This document shows positions 13,706-23,067 of a stretch of 64,000 nt of DNA, piece by piece. Source of the stretch: Symsagittifera roscoffensis (taxonomy: Eukaryota > Xenacoelomorpha > Acoela > Convolutidae); contig NC_087066.1 of assembly GCF_963678635.1 (NCBI RefSeq), positions 52,160,312 to 52,224,311 on the forward strand, written 5' to 3'. A program made the position numbers and the translations under genes. The notes under the pieces were generated by a model. It made no database searches, had not been told where the DNA came from, and saw nothing but the letters and a program-made list of their open reading frames with translations. The stretch's first letter is position 1. The number at the start of each line of letters is the position of its first letter.

Positions 13706-14233
13706 ATTAGTTGATTTAAGACTTAGGTATAGGCAAAATTATCATAATCATAATAAATTGTTTCCAAAACATATCTATCATTTCATCACTTTTTATATAT
13801 TCTTTTTACAGAAAACAGATCATTTTGGCATATCGACATTTGATCACTTTAAATTTTTATAGCGAGTGAGGAGATTGAGAAAAATAACAAAAAAGAGTTA
13901 GGTTATTATAATTACCAGACTTTTAAGTTAGTTTAAAATTAGTCTTTCAAAAAATAGTACCAATTTATATGTCTGATATTGTTTTACATGTCTGATTTAC
14001 ATGTCTGATAATGCTTCACATAGTTCTAAATTTCTTTACGTCAGAGTTTTGCAAGTTTAATCATCAACAATTTGCTAAAATTAAGGAAAAATGCGTCAAA
14101 GTAGTTGTGACGACCGTCACAGTGGAGATTTGTAGTTTCACTTTTGCTTAATTTGATTCTAAGCTAATTATTTTGAAAAGTGTCAATTATTTAGCCGCGT
14201 GATGAACTATTGTGATAAAACACTAACTAAATC

Positions 14234-14771
14234 AACAAGTCTGCTCGTATCAGGGCGAAGCCCTGAATGTTTCGAATGCCTTTTAAGGTTTCTGGAGCAG
14301 TAATAACATTAAAAAATTTAAATGAAATAAAACAAAATGAAAATTTTTTTTTCTAAATTTGAAATTTTTTAAATGAAAATCACCCCCCACACGCCATATA
14401 AAGTACAAAAGGATAAAATTCGCTCCTTGTATCAAATCAATCATGGCAAATAAGCTTCTTTCAACCAATTTGGAACAATTTCTAAGAGGGATTAACTCTC
14501 CGCTTACGCGTTAATAGCGCGAAATATATCGCGCGTTAATTGTCCCAAATTGGCCAAAATGGCAATCTTTAAACTACCATAACTTTACGAAAAATAATCA
14601 CAGGTGAAATATCTTTTCAAACTTGAGCTCAGGACAACAATACCTTTCGAATGATATAGAAAAAATCCGTCAAAAATGGCTGGTTAAAAAGTCGAAATTT
14701 GTCTAAAGAAAAAAAACCCACCCCGAGCACAAATATTCCGTTACTTTCGTATCGAAAGTCGGAACAATAAG
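14234..14771. repeat. Foldback family, copy B (left arm)
   Basis: It begins with AACAAGTCTGCTCGTATCAG and then TCAGGGCGAAGCCCTGA, a perfect 7-bp-arm hairpin. There follow CACCCCCCACACGCCATATAAAG, the core CCGCTTACGCGTTAATAGCGCG, TATCGCGCGTTAATTGTCCC, and CCGAGCACAAATATTCCGTTAC. It stops at ACTTTCGTATCGAAAGTCGG without a matching right arm, so it is a solo arm. Orientation is opposite to copy A's conserved half. Confidence 0.8.
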
Positions 14772-14774
14772 AAG

Positions 14775-15950
14775 TAATTGAAATAAACATTTTCAACGAG
14801 GTCTAGAACTGATTCTAGACGATCAAAATTTCGCGGAATATCATTCTGACATAAAACATCATTGTTGGCTCTGTCAACGTTTTTTTTGGAAGCGGATAAA
14901 CTCTCGAACTACTAAATTCGACTGCCATTTAACTGGTCTCGAATTGTTTTTGATAAATTAGGAATAAAATTTAGACTGAATTTGTGGATAAGCAATGAAA
15001 TTTAGACTGATCAATTTAAAAATTAAGTATTACAAGTTGAATCGTGTGTGCAATTAATAAAACAAACTAGCTGCCTCAATTCAATTTCGAACGATTTTGT
15101 AGTGCGAATCGATTCGTCACGCGTGTAAATTATAAAACGAGCAGTATATACGTACGCGAGGCAGGTTAAAATAGTAGTGTGCAGATCAAGATATCAATCT
15201 TCCGAGGAACCAGAGTTTTGTAAAGCTGGTCTTCATAAAAAACCCCGAGCTAATGTATTCCTCACTTTTTTCGAAAGTGCAATCAAATAATTTAAACGCT
15301 AGAAAACATAGTTTTGGAAAACAGTCAAAATGACCCAGATTATGCTGAAGGATAAAACGCTACCAATCACTCAATCTCTTAAACGTACATATATTTGGTT
15401 GCAGAGGATTGGGCAAGACAATAACGTAGCTTTGGAGTTGAAAAAAATCTGAAAATATTCGAAACTCAATTTCTCGCTAAACTTTTCAAAATTACAGGTA
15501 AAACTGTTACGTACGCCTTGCCTAAATCCATTATAAGATTTGCTTTGCCAAAATTATACAGCAAATTGCCGTTATCTTCTCTTCAATTTAGCCGTATATG
15601 GTTTTTTTGTTTGGTCGCGGTCATTGTTGGGCCATTGTAAACTGGAAATATAATGTTTTTACTCATACTGGAACTAAAATTGCGCAACGAAGCCGCGCCG
15701 CTTTGGTACAAAATAGGCCCGCAAACCCCAAAAGACGCACAAAGTCGCAAAAAGACGCAAAGTGAAACCTTCATCAGTGATTCATTAAGGATCAGAAAAG
15801 TTTCTGCTACATAACATATTTTTCAGGGTAAACATTTCAAGACGGTCAGGTCTACAGTCTAAAATTCAGTTTTTTTTATCAGGTTTAAGAGAACTTTGTT
15901 CAACAGTTAAAGTAAAGCCATTATGCAAAATATCTAAATTTGATCGCGCA
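14775..15950. other. Gene-free stretch
   Basis: Nothing with coding character or internal repeat structure is evident. A single cluster of CAAAAAGACGCAAAGT words near 15,740 is a short imperfect duplication. Confidence 0.5.
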
Positions 15951-15952
15951 AA

Positions 15953-16115
15953 GTGAACAGAATTTTCTCGGTTGCACAAAATCTAAAGGTTTTGGGTCGT
16001 GACCTTCTAATTTTGAGTCACGAAAGTCGCATACCTCGCGACTTTCGTGACTGAAAATGAGAAGGTCACGACCCAAAAGCTTTAGGTTTTGTGCAACCAA
16101 GAAAATTCCGTTCAC
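15953..16115. repeat. 163-bp foldback hairpin
   Basis: Two equal 78-bp arms (15,953-16,030 and 16,038-16,115) are inverted copies differing at about six positions, separated by a 7-base loop ATACCTC. The loop-proximal part CACGAAAGTCGC is perfect. The arms include GGTCGTGACCTTCT and TTGCACAAAA. Such structures arise from foldback MITEs, and a transcript would form one long stem. Open frames across it are by-products of the symmetry. Confidence 0.9.
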
Positions 16116-17088
16116 CTAGGAGGTTGAAGGTTTTGAGTTTTTTGTTAACCTGTAGAGATTTTTTTGTCATAAATGAAGTTTTTCATCAGGGAGGCTCTAC
16201 TAGCACTTCTCAATTAATAATCGATTCAAATGGATTTTTGAGACAAAAAATTCTTTTAACCGATTACATAATTATGATTTAGAACACAAAATTGATTCTT
16301 TTTACTGTATAATTAAATATTTGTGAAAAAAGAAAACCAACTTATTACATTATAATCGATAATATGTTTGAGCAATGAAATCGATAAATTTTATAATTCA
16401 TCATTACCGTAAGTTTGAGAAAACAAAAATCTGTTTAAAATCAGTTTTAACCCAGCCCCCCCCCCCCCCCCCTCCCCACTCCTCAAAATATATTACCCCT
16501 AATTCTCGTTACTTTCATCGCTTATTCGGTCCCCATTTCCCTCTTTCAGTCCCCATCGGGTGGGAATGAAATAAAAAAATGGGTGGATGAAGGGGTAAAA
16601 GAAATAAGTTGTTATCAAAAACGATTAAAAAAAGGTAAATGTCAAAAAGTCATTTGCTAATCATTTCCTTCCTGGATTAACAATTGTTTCTAATCTCATC
16701 TAATTAAAGCGTCTTCAGTTTTTTAAAGTTCATCAAGCGAAAGTTCAAATCTATGAGAGAAACAGCGATGATTCACCATTGATCGATTTTCTTAAACGCC
16801 CATTTTTAGACAGAAGTCAGACGGCTAATTGCGTCTAGTTTTTTTTATTAAATCGAGTTGTTTTGTCCAAAATGCTGATAAATTAAAGGAAAATAAAGGT
16901 ACTTCGCTAGGTTTAAAGCCGTTTGCAAAGCGTTTGCAAAGCTTCGAAAGATCGTTTATTACTCTAATTTGTCTGTAATGAGTTTGCTTTATTTTTAAAA
17001 ACAAGATTAAAAAAATTGCCCTCAGAAGCAAAACTGGAGCACTCATTTTGGGGACCAAAAAGTCTACTTAATTTAATTTGATACTACT
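16116..17088. other. Gene-free stretch with C-tract
   Basis: AT-rich sequence with a run of 17 C at about 16,456-16,472 followed by CTCCCCACTCC. It is the insertion neighbourhood of the LTR element. No gene is seen. Confidence 0.55.
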
Positions 17089-17092
17089 TTTG
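17089..17092. repeat. Target-site duplication, left
   Basis: TTTG lies immediately before the TG start of the 5' LTR, and the same TTTG follows the CA end of the 3' LTR at 36,014-36,017. A 4-bp duplication fits Ty3/Gypsy integrases. Confidence 0.85.
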
Positions 17093-17502
17093 TGGAACCT
17101 GATCTAAACTACATTTTATGATTGGATAATTTAGATATTTTACCAATGTAAAGTATTTAATATTAACCAATCATGATCCATCTAACTAACAACCCACTTA
17201 TTTGTAAGTGCTGAAGTTACTTGTAATTTCAGCACCAGAGAGATTTGAATTTAACTTAGAAATTAGTTGGACTCTCCCGAGCACTTCAGTAACCGCAATA
17301 AACCAGTATACCCTAGATCTATTGAGCCTAGCAGAGACTAGTTAAACAACCTGAGACTAGATAGTATAAGAGTAAGATTAGGATCGGTATTAGACTAAGA
17401 AGTTGCACGAATCTATCCGGCCGAAAATAAGATAGCGTGACGAGCAGACGGTGTACCCTATCCGAAATTACTCTATGAGTTAACCAACTCGGTCCTAACT
17501 CA
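17093..17502 (+). repeat. 5' LTR
   Basis: 410 bp, TGGAACCTGA...CTAACTCA. It holds an 8-bp-stem hairpin GTGCTGAA/TTCAGCAC (17,208-17,235) about 50 bases upstream of the presumed start of transcription, a TCAGT initiator, a downstream element and an AATAAA signal just downstream of the initiator. It differs from the 3' LTR only at 17,356. Confidence 0.95.
17286..17320 (+). promoter_or_regulatory. TATA-less Inr + DPE core promoter in the LTR
   Basis: TCAGT at 17,286-17,290 matches the arthropod-type initiator with A17288 as +1. AGATCT at 17,315-17,320 falls exactly at +28 to +33 and fits the DPE consensus RGWYVT at every position. No TATA box lies at -30. LTR retrotransposons of the Gypsy group are known to use Inr/DPE promoters. 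Assignment of the start site is by inference. Confidence 0.6.
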
Positions 17503-17504
17503 TC

Positions 17505-17522
17505 TGGTGCGACCATAAGTCT
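17505..17522 (+). promoter_or_regulatory. tRNA primer-binding site
   Basis: TGGTGCGACCATAAGTCT starts two bases after the LTR. TGG pairs with the CCA tail of a tRNA ending ...GGTCGCACCA. Complementarity may continue into the T-arm, because the next bases CGAAC mirror the GTTCG of the T-loop. The tRNA is not identified: the implied acceptor arm is one base short of a canonical one, so a mismatch or bulge is likely. Confidence 0.8.
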
Positions 17523-17589
17523 CGAACAAGACCTTAATAGCTTAGAATTAACCAAAATAGATTAGAAATTAGACAAAAACATTTAAAAA

Positions 17590-17823
17590 ATGTTATACGA
17601 CAATAATTTAATCGAAATGTCTCTACGACTCAATAGATCAGAGCCAATATTCCGAACCATAACAGAACTACCCGGAATTGGAAGAAGACCTCGAACCAGA
17701 GACGACATACGACAAAGTAGAAACTTGCCATATAGCTATATGATAGTTAGGCAAAAACCAGAACAAACTTTTATATTTAGAATACTACTGGCAATGAATT
17801 TAGATTTTCATTTGCAAACATAA
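17590..17823 (+). CDS. Leader ORF, 77 aa, unknown
   Basis: This is the first AUG after the primer site and opens a 77-codon frame, in a leader that otherwise lacks long frames. The product has an acidic/hydrophobic start, a central Arg-rich stretch (GRRPRTRDD, residues about 31-39), and a hydrophobic tail. No family is recognised. It could be a genuine small protein, a regulatory uORF limiting scanning to the 155-aa ORF, or chance. Its codons share the A-rich usage of the element. Existence as a protein is uncertain. Confidence 0.35.
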   Translation: MLYDNNLIEMSLRLNRSEPIFRTITELPGIGRRPRTRDDIRQSRNLPYSYMIVRQKPEQTFIFRILLAMNLDFHLQT

Positions 17824-18154
17824 AACCTTGAAGTTAATCTTCAAAATCATTTCAGGCGCTAAACAAAATTATTAATATACAATAACGATTGATAAAAAGA
17901 TCTAAGATCGTTTTCCTAAAATTCTGCAGTAATATACAAAACATGTTTGAAAAATATTTATTGAAAAATAAAAAATAAAAATTAGTAGCATGACAATAAA
18001 TGGTTAATAATCATAAATCATCCTGTTGTTCCAGCTCCATCACCTAAAACATAACAGCAATCATAAACCCACTAATATCATCAAAACACTAAATTTTTCC
18101 TTTACACACATTTAAAATTTTATTAAAACTTAAATTCACTTAATTTTAAAACCA

Positions 18155-18643
18155 GATCATCAAGGCTTATCCTTGGATCTTAAATCATTTTCTACTTAAT
18201 TAAATTTCAAATTTGATCATCAAGGCTTATCCTTGGATCAAACAGAACAACTTTGTTCTCCCCCACCCACTTAATTAGTGTCTAACGACCTCAAACGTCG
18301 ATTCACTACCCAACCCTTTCTAAAGACCTAAGACTAATAGAAATTTTTAAACAAAACTAATCATTCAAATTAGGATAAACAGTGAAGAACTTCGGTTATT
18401 CATCCTTCACTTGACCCCCCCTCTTACCAGACCCAGGATAAATCTTAGACTTAGTAAGTTTAAAATAGTATCTAACGAACTACTCGCGTTCTAATTATAC
18501 CTGAACCTTGTGGATCAATTTACTATTCTCCAACCCTTGAACACAATCACTACCCCTAAGTAAGATTAAGTAAGTTAACACCTTAACTTATACTAGCCAC
18601 GAGAAAGTAAAAAATCATTCTTCGGAATCGATATACTTTTCTC
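18155..18643 (+). promoter_or_regulatory. Structured 5' leader: array of RNA hairpins
   Basis: Successive stem-loops are visible. GATCATCAAGG...CCTTGGATC occurs twice exactly 60 nt apart (18,155-18,179 and 18,215-18,239), with identical hairpins in diverged flanks. AGAACA/TGTTCT is at 18,244-18,259. GTGAAG/CTTCAC encloses AAC-TTCG-GTT at 18,382-18,410. TAAGTTAA/TTAACTTA with loop CACC is at 18,571-18,590. GAGAAAGTA/TACTTTTCTC encloses ATTC-TTCG-GAAT at 18,601-18,643. Two are C(UUCG)G tetraloops. C-rich single-stranded tracts separate them. Packaging, dimerisation, export or internal ribosome entry are possible roles. None is proven. Confidence 0.65.
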
Positions 18644-18756
18644 TCCAACCCTGAACAAACAGACCCAGGTTAAGCTAACCAAAAAATCGTAAGAACTAAC
18701 AGTTTAAGAAAATAGAAACCATTTAACAACCCTTTGCATCCGTCATTCTAAACCTT

Positions 18757-19224
18757 ATGTCATTTAAAAACCTAGGAAATAAACAGACAATCGTTTTACA
18801 CAATTGTGAAATAGATAACAAAAAATACGACCTTGTAATCACACCTCATACACAAACAGTTGGATACATTCGAACAAAACGACAAACGCTAAAAAGAAAA
18901 ATAATAACGAAACAAAGACAAATAACACGAAAAAGATTTTCAAAAAATCGAAACGCATTTTCAGAATCAGAAACCAACAGTTTAGACGAACTTTATAAAC
19001 TAAAAGAATCAATAGATAAAAATTGCCCAATTCACGATCAATTATACTTCTCTGACTCAGAAACAACTTCAAATTCATCAAAAAGAGGAAAAAGAAGAAT
19101 AAAAAAGCAGTATAAACACAAACCAGTACATTTATACAATTGGAATCAACCAATTCGACACATTAATAATTACATATTAACAGTCATCGAACGAAAAAAT
19201 GAGCTCAACGCACACCCCAGGTGA
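18757..19224 (+). CDS. Basic 155-aa ORF preceding gag
   Basis: The product is strongly basic in two blocks (residues about 45-68, rich in K/R/Q, and about 110-122, KRGKRRIKKQ) around a Ser/Glu-rich acidic middle (SESET, SDSETTSNSS). This resembles a nuclear-localisation or RNA-binding arrangement. No family is recognised. Its last 26 nt overlap the gag start in another frame, so the two could be linked by reinitiation or by recoding. The TGA stop lies inside CAG/GTGAAG (junction 19,220/19,221), a fair splice donor, so a spliced mRNA would carry this ORF or the first gag codons into a downstream exon, as retroviral env messages do. Candidate roles are a regulatory (Rev/Rex-like) or nucleic-acid-binding protein, inferred from composition only. 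Confidence 0.6.
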   Translation: MSFKNLGNKQTIVLHNCEIDNKKYDLVITPHTQTVGYIRTKRQTLKRKIITKQRQITRKRFSKNRNAFSESETNSLDELYKLKESIDKNCPIHDQLYFSDSETTSNSSKRGKRRIKKQYKHKPVHLYNWNQPIRHINNYILTVIERKNELNAHPR

Positions 19225-21163
19225 AGAAAGTCCAGATGATGATGAAATCTTTCCTTTTATAGTAGACGCAGATACTGATAGAGGACAACACATATTTTGT
19301 CAAAATTTACTATTAAATTTATTTGAACCCGGAATTAGTCCATGTAAAACAGAGTTCCCAGATGTAAAAATCAAAAGACAAATCATAGACCACTACTTAA
19401 AAGATATATGCAACATAACACAACAGTATGGAATCTACTCCATAGAATTCACCTCACCAAACCATAATAATAGAAAATATACAATTCAAACAGACGATCT
19501 TGATTTAGAATTTTCAAAAGTTTTTTCAGAATATATAAAAAGCATCCAATATCAAAACTCACAAAGAGCAAACTCCATATTCACCAATGAAGTTTTCGCA
19601 ATAATATATAGTTATATTTCGATATTAGAAAACGAAAACCCAATAACAAATGTCTCACCGACAGAAACATCTAAACATTTAAGAGTACGACATGAAATCA
19701 CACTACTCTCAAGTTATTTAAACATCATTAAAGAAAATTTCACGAAAGACGACGTTTCACAACATACAAAACACGATCTACAAAAAATTTTGGCATGGTT
19801 CATAATAGATTATTTCACACACAATATTGATTTAATTGCACAAGCAAGAAAAAATTTTAGACCCCAAAACTCGAACGATGATACCGCTATCACAGAACAA
19901 TCAGATTATGTTTGGGACCCCGAATGGTCTCATCCCGCATTTATAAGCTTCCCACAATCAATCTCAAGTCAAGCAATAAGTACGATATCTTACATAAGAG
20001 ATTATGTAAAAGTAATACCATTAACCATTGATGCAACACCATTAAACTATAATACATTTTTGCCCGATACACAAAATAATAGTTTAAACTCTACAGTTAT
20101 ACACAATGAAAACCTCAATGGAACTAGGAATCTTACTCAACAAGATATCCAGACACCATCACACTTCATAAATGAAGAAATTGTACACACAACAACTACA
20201 CAACAAAGTATTTCACCAATACGCCCAAATTTAACAACACCAAGAAATACAAATCCTTCACAAACACAGGTAACCTTACAATCAACCGTTAAACCTTCGG
20301 TTGCCCCTAAATATTCACATATGGATTACCAAACATACAGACCCATGACAATACCATCAAAAACACGCAAAACATTCACTAGAAACAACTTTACAGACCA
20401 TAATTATAATTATACACATCCATCAAAAACATATAACCAACCACAAAGAAATTTTAACCAATATACAAGATCTCGAAATTGGGATAACCCAATGACCCAA
20501 CCTAATTCAATAAATTTCCAAACAAATCCTCCACAGGATCACAGTGAAAATTACCCATTTTTTCAACAAAATAAAAATAAAAAACAGACATCTTATCAAA
20601 TGGATTATTTATCCTCAGATGATGATTTCTTACAACCAGATATATTTGCACCAAATACTCAAGAATATCGTAGACAAGGAATACAGAGAACACGTACAAA
20701 TCATAGAAATTTTTCTCCACAACCAATAGATGCACAACATCAACAACCAATTCAACAACAAAATCTAATTAATACACAATCTTTTCAACCAATTCAACAA
20801 CAAAATCCAATGACTGCACACTCGTATCAAGCATCACAAATGCAAAATGAAATACCACTCCCATATTATCTCCAACAACATGAAATAACAAGAAACCAAC
20901 TTTCGAATTTTTCTCAAATGCCAAATGCAGCAGAATCATTACAAATGACAATGAATCCATACCTTATGGGTGGATCATCAATAACATCAAACAAACCTTT
21001 AATGGTTTTCACAGGAACAGACCCTGAATACTCTGTAGAAGATTATTTAAATGCAGTAACAGCAAACCTGATTTTAAATATTGGACCTGAACCAATTAAT
21101 ACGCCACTACATCAAAACTGGATACATCGACGCACAGCGTTAATACAAACAACCTTAGACTAG
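19199..21163 (+). CDS. gag: Gag, N-terminal and capsid part
   Basis: 654 aa. The first ~260 residues are mostly helical-looking and acidic. Residues about 290-570 are low-complexity and rich in N, Q, T and P with repeated PIQQQN blocks. From about 598 a capsid-like segment begins with PLMVFTGTDP and ends at IQTTLD, matching the usual F-G-x-x-P...L...W start of Gypsy capsids. The frame stops at 21,161 in mid-capsid. The continuation (QKWFSVLP) lies at once in the -1 frame, which is open from 21,100. No canonical slippery heptamer is seen in the 64-nt overlap. A simple one-base defect or sequencing error is as likely as programmed recoding. Confidence 0.75.
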   Translation: MSSTHTPGEESPDDDEIFPFIVDADTDRGQHIFCQNLLLNLFEPGISPCKTEFPDVKIKRQIIDHYLKDICNITQQYGIYSIEFTSPNHNNRKYTIQTDDLDLEFSKVFSEYIKSIQYQNSQRANSIFTNEVFAIIYSYISILENENPITNVSPTETSKHLRVRHEITLLSSYLNIIKENFTKDDVSQHTKHDLQKILAWFIIDYFTHNIDLIAQARKNFRPQNSNDDTAITEQSDYVWDPEWSHPAFISFPQSISSQAISTISYIRDYVKVIPLTIDATPLNYNTFLPDTQNNSLNSTVIHNENLNGTRNLTQQDIQTPSHFINEEIVHTTTTQQSISPIRPNLTTPRNTNPSQTQVTLQSTVKPSVAPKYSHMDYQTYRPMTIPSKTRKTFTRNNFTDHNYNYTHPSKTYNQPQRNFNQYTRSRNWDNPMTQPNSINFQTNPPQDHSENYPFFQQNKNKKQTSYQMDYLSSDDDFLQPDIFAPNTQEYRRQGIQRTRTNHRNFSPQPIDAQHQQPIQQQNLINTQSFQPIQQQNPMTAHSYQASQMQNEIPLPYYLQQHEITRNQLSNFSQMPNAAESLQMTMNPYLMGGSSITSNKPLMVFTGTDPEYSVEDYLNAVTANLILNIGPEPINTPLHQNWIHRRTALIQTTLD

Positions 21164-21237
21164 CCCAAAAATGGTTTTCAGTACTACCTCTAGAAATAAA
21201 ATCAAACTGGAAAAGGTTTAGTCAGGAATTTTCAAAA

Positions 21238-23067
21238 ATGTTTGACTCCGAAAGAAACAAACAACAACAAAGAGTTTTATGTAATGAAATTCGCAGATTA
21301 CCAAACGAAACCATCAAGCAAATAGCAGTACGAATCGAAACACTAGTTCGAAAAGCATATTCATTAAATACACATGACTATAAAAACACAAAGATGACAG
21401 AAATCTTAATGATGACCTTAACACCACAATTAAGGAAAATAGCAATAAAAAAGAGAGCATCCCATCCTTCTTCAATTCGAGAACCCGATTTAGATTTTCG
21501 AAAACTAGTAGACAAATTAGAACAAGCAGAAATCACGATGAAACTAGAAGAAACGGAAAATCTGAAATTACAATACGTTAACAGAATTGAAACGACTCCC
21601 ACTAATATTAATAATATACAGGAATCAGAGACAGACCTCGTTGAAAAAATCACTGAAATACTCAATATTTATGAAAAGAACCCAAACTTCAAAGGCAAAC
21701 CATCTTTCAAAAAATGGTGTAATTATTGCCGACGATACGGACATAGTATTTCCGAATGTAGACAAAAACAGCAAGACAATCAAAATAAACCTCAAAAATA
21801 TAAAGAACCAAATAAATCATTCTATCAATACATGAAAAAAGATCAAAATCTACCGAACAAAACAGTCCACAGCAACAACAGTTCAGGAAAACCACTCCCG
21901 AACAATACAAATTATACAAGAAATCAATCACCATATAACTCAAGTTATAGAGGAAGATCACCAGAACGAAGAAACACGAACAATTCATCACAAAATCACT
22001 ACAATAGACCAAATAGTCGAAATAACTACTCCAGATCAAATTCAAATACACAACGATTTGTTTCTAGATCTAATTCCCAATCAAGAAATAACTACTATCC
22101 AAACAACCAATCACGAAATTCATCATACAATAGGAATAGAAACTACTCCTATAATCGAAATAGAAGTTATTCAAACAACCGAAACCAGAATTACCCGAAC
22201 AGTCAATCAAGGAATAACTCATATAATAGATCGAACTATAACAGACCAAACAATAATTACCAAAACAGATCGCGAAATAATTCACAAAATCGACACTCAA
22301 GTTATAATACTCGTTATAGAAATTATTCCCAATCACCACACCGGAATAATAATAACTATAATAATTCTAATAATCGCCACAGAAGTAGTACACCTAAACA
22401 TCAAAGACAAATCAATCAAGTACAATCTAACCCAGAAACAACATCAGACCCTCCAGGTATTGATGACACAGTAACTGATACGTTACAACTCAATCAAATA
22501 AACTGTACATCATCAGATTCAGAAAGTGATACTGAAAACACTCTTTCTATCAATATGATAAAAGTCGAAAATGACTATGAATCTGTCATATATGAACAAC
22601 CCTTTTCATCACACATATATGAAAATCAATCAGAATTTCTTCAAAATTATTACACTACACCCATAAATTCCACACCAACAACGCAAGAAACAAATGAGAT
22701 TAACACTACAGATCAAACCAATAAAAATACCAAAACAAAATGCTTGAATACAAACCATATTTATCAAAATATACAAAAAGAACAACCCAAAGAAAAAATT
22801 TGGACAATACCATTTCTCTTAGAAAGCCCAAGAAATAAAGAATTTCAACCACCAGACCTTGAAATAGATTTTTTAATTGATTCAGGAGCAGAATCAAACA
22901 TAATAAACATCCCCACATGGAATGAAATAAAAACCTTACACCCAAAGCTAACACCTCTTGAAACCTCCAGCAAACTAGCAACAGCACAAGGATCAACATT
23001 GATAAACTACGGAAAAATCCAATTATTTCTCCTCCCACCAGAACAATGGAACAAAGCAAAATTTTAA
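21238..23067 (+). CDS. gag: Gag C-terminus: capsid end, zinc knuckle, RS/N-rich domain and start of aspartic protease
   Basis: 609 aa from the first AUG. The frame itself is open from 21,100 and the capsid continues through it. A CCHC zinc knuckle (C161-x2-C164-x4-H169-x4-C174) marks the nucleocapsid. Residues about 195-395 form an extreme N/R/S/Y-rich tract with dozens of NRN, SRN and YNR repeats, likely RNA-binding and disordered. Around 548 the protease catalytic motif DSGAE follows a hydrophobic strand. The ORF stops at 23,067, before the protease's second hydrophobic motif, which lies in the pol frame. The stop is preceded by GCAAAATTTTAA. Thus gag and half of the protease share this frame, an unusual place for the boundary. 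Confidence 0.85.
   Translation: MFDSERNKQQQRVLCNEIRRLPNETIKQIAVRIETLVRKAYSLNTHDYKNTKMTEILMMTLTPQLRKIAIKKRASHPSSIREPDLDFRKLVDKLEQAEITMKLEETENLKLQYVNRIETTPTNINNIQESETDLVEKITEILNIYEKNPNFKGKPSFKKWCNYCRRYGHSISECRQKQQDNQNKPQKYKEPNKSFYQYMKKDQNLPNKTVHSNNSSGKPLPNNTNYTRNQSPYNSSYRGRSPERRNTNNSSQNHYNRPNSRNNYSRSNSNTQRFVSRSNSQSRNNYYPNNQSRNSSYNRNRNYSYNRNRSYSNNRNQNYPNSQSRNNSYNRSNYNRPNNNYQNRSRNNSQNRHSSYNTRYRNYSQSPHRNNNNYNNSNNRHRSSTPKHQRQINQVQSNPETTSDPPGIDDTVTDTLQLNQINCTSSDSESDTENTLSINMIKVENDYESVIYEQPFSSHIYENQSEFLQNYYTTPINSTPTTQETNEINTTDQTNKNTKTKCLNTNHIYQNIQKEQPKEKIWTIPFLLESPRNKEFQPPDLEIDFLIDSGAESNIINIPTWNEIKTLHPKLTPLETSSKLATAQGSTLINYGKIQLFLLPPEQWNKAKF

Noticed and set aside
17505-17527. Assignment of the primer tRNA (Arg, Leu or Ser)
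   Set aside because: The implied 3' end does not give a canonical acceptor length, and no genome tRNA set is available here.
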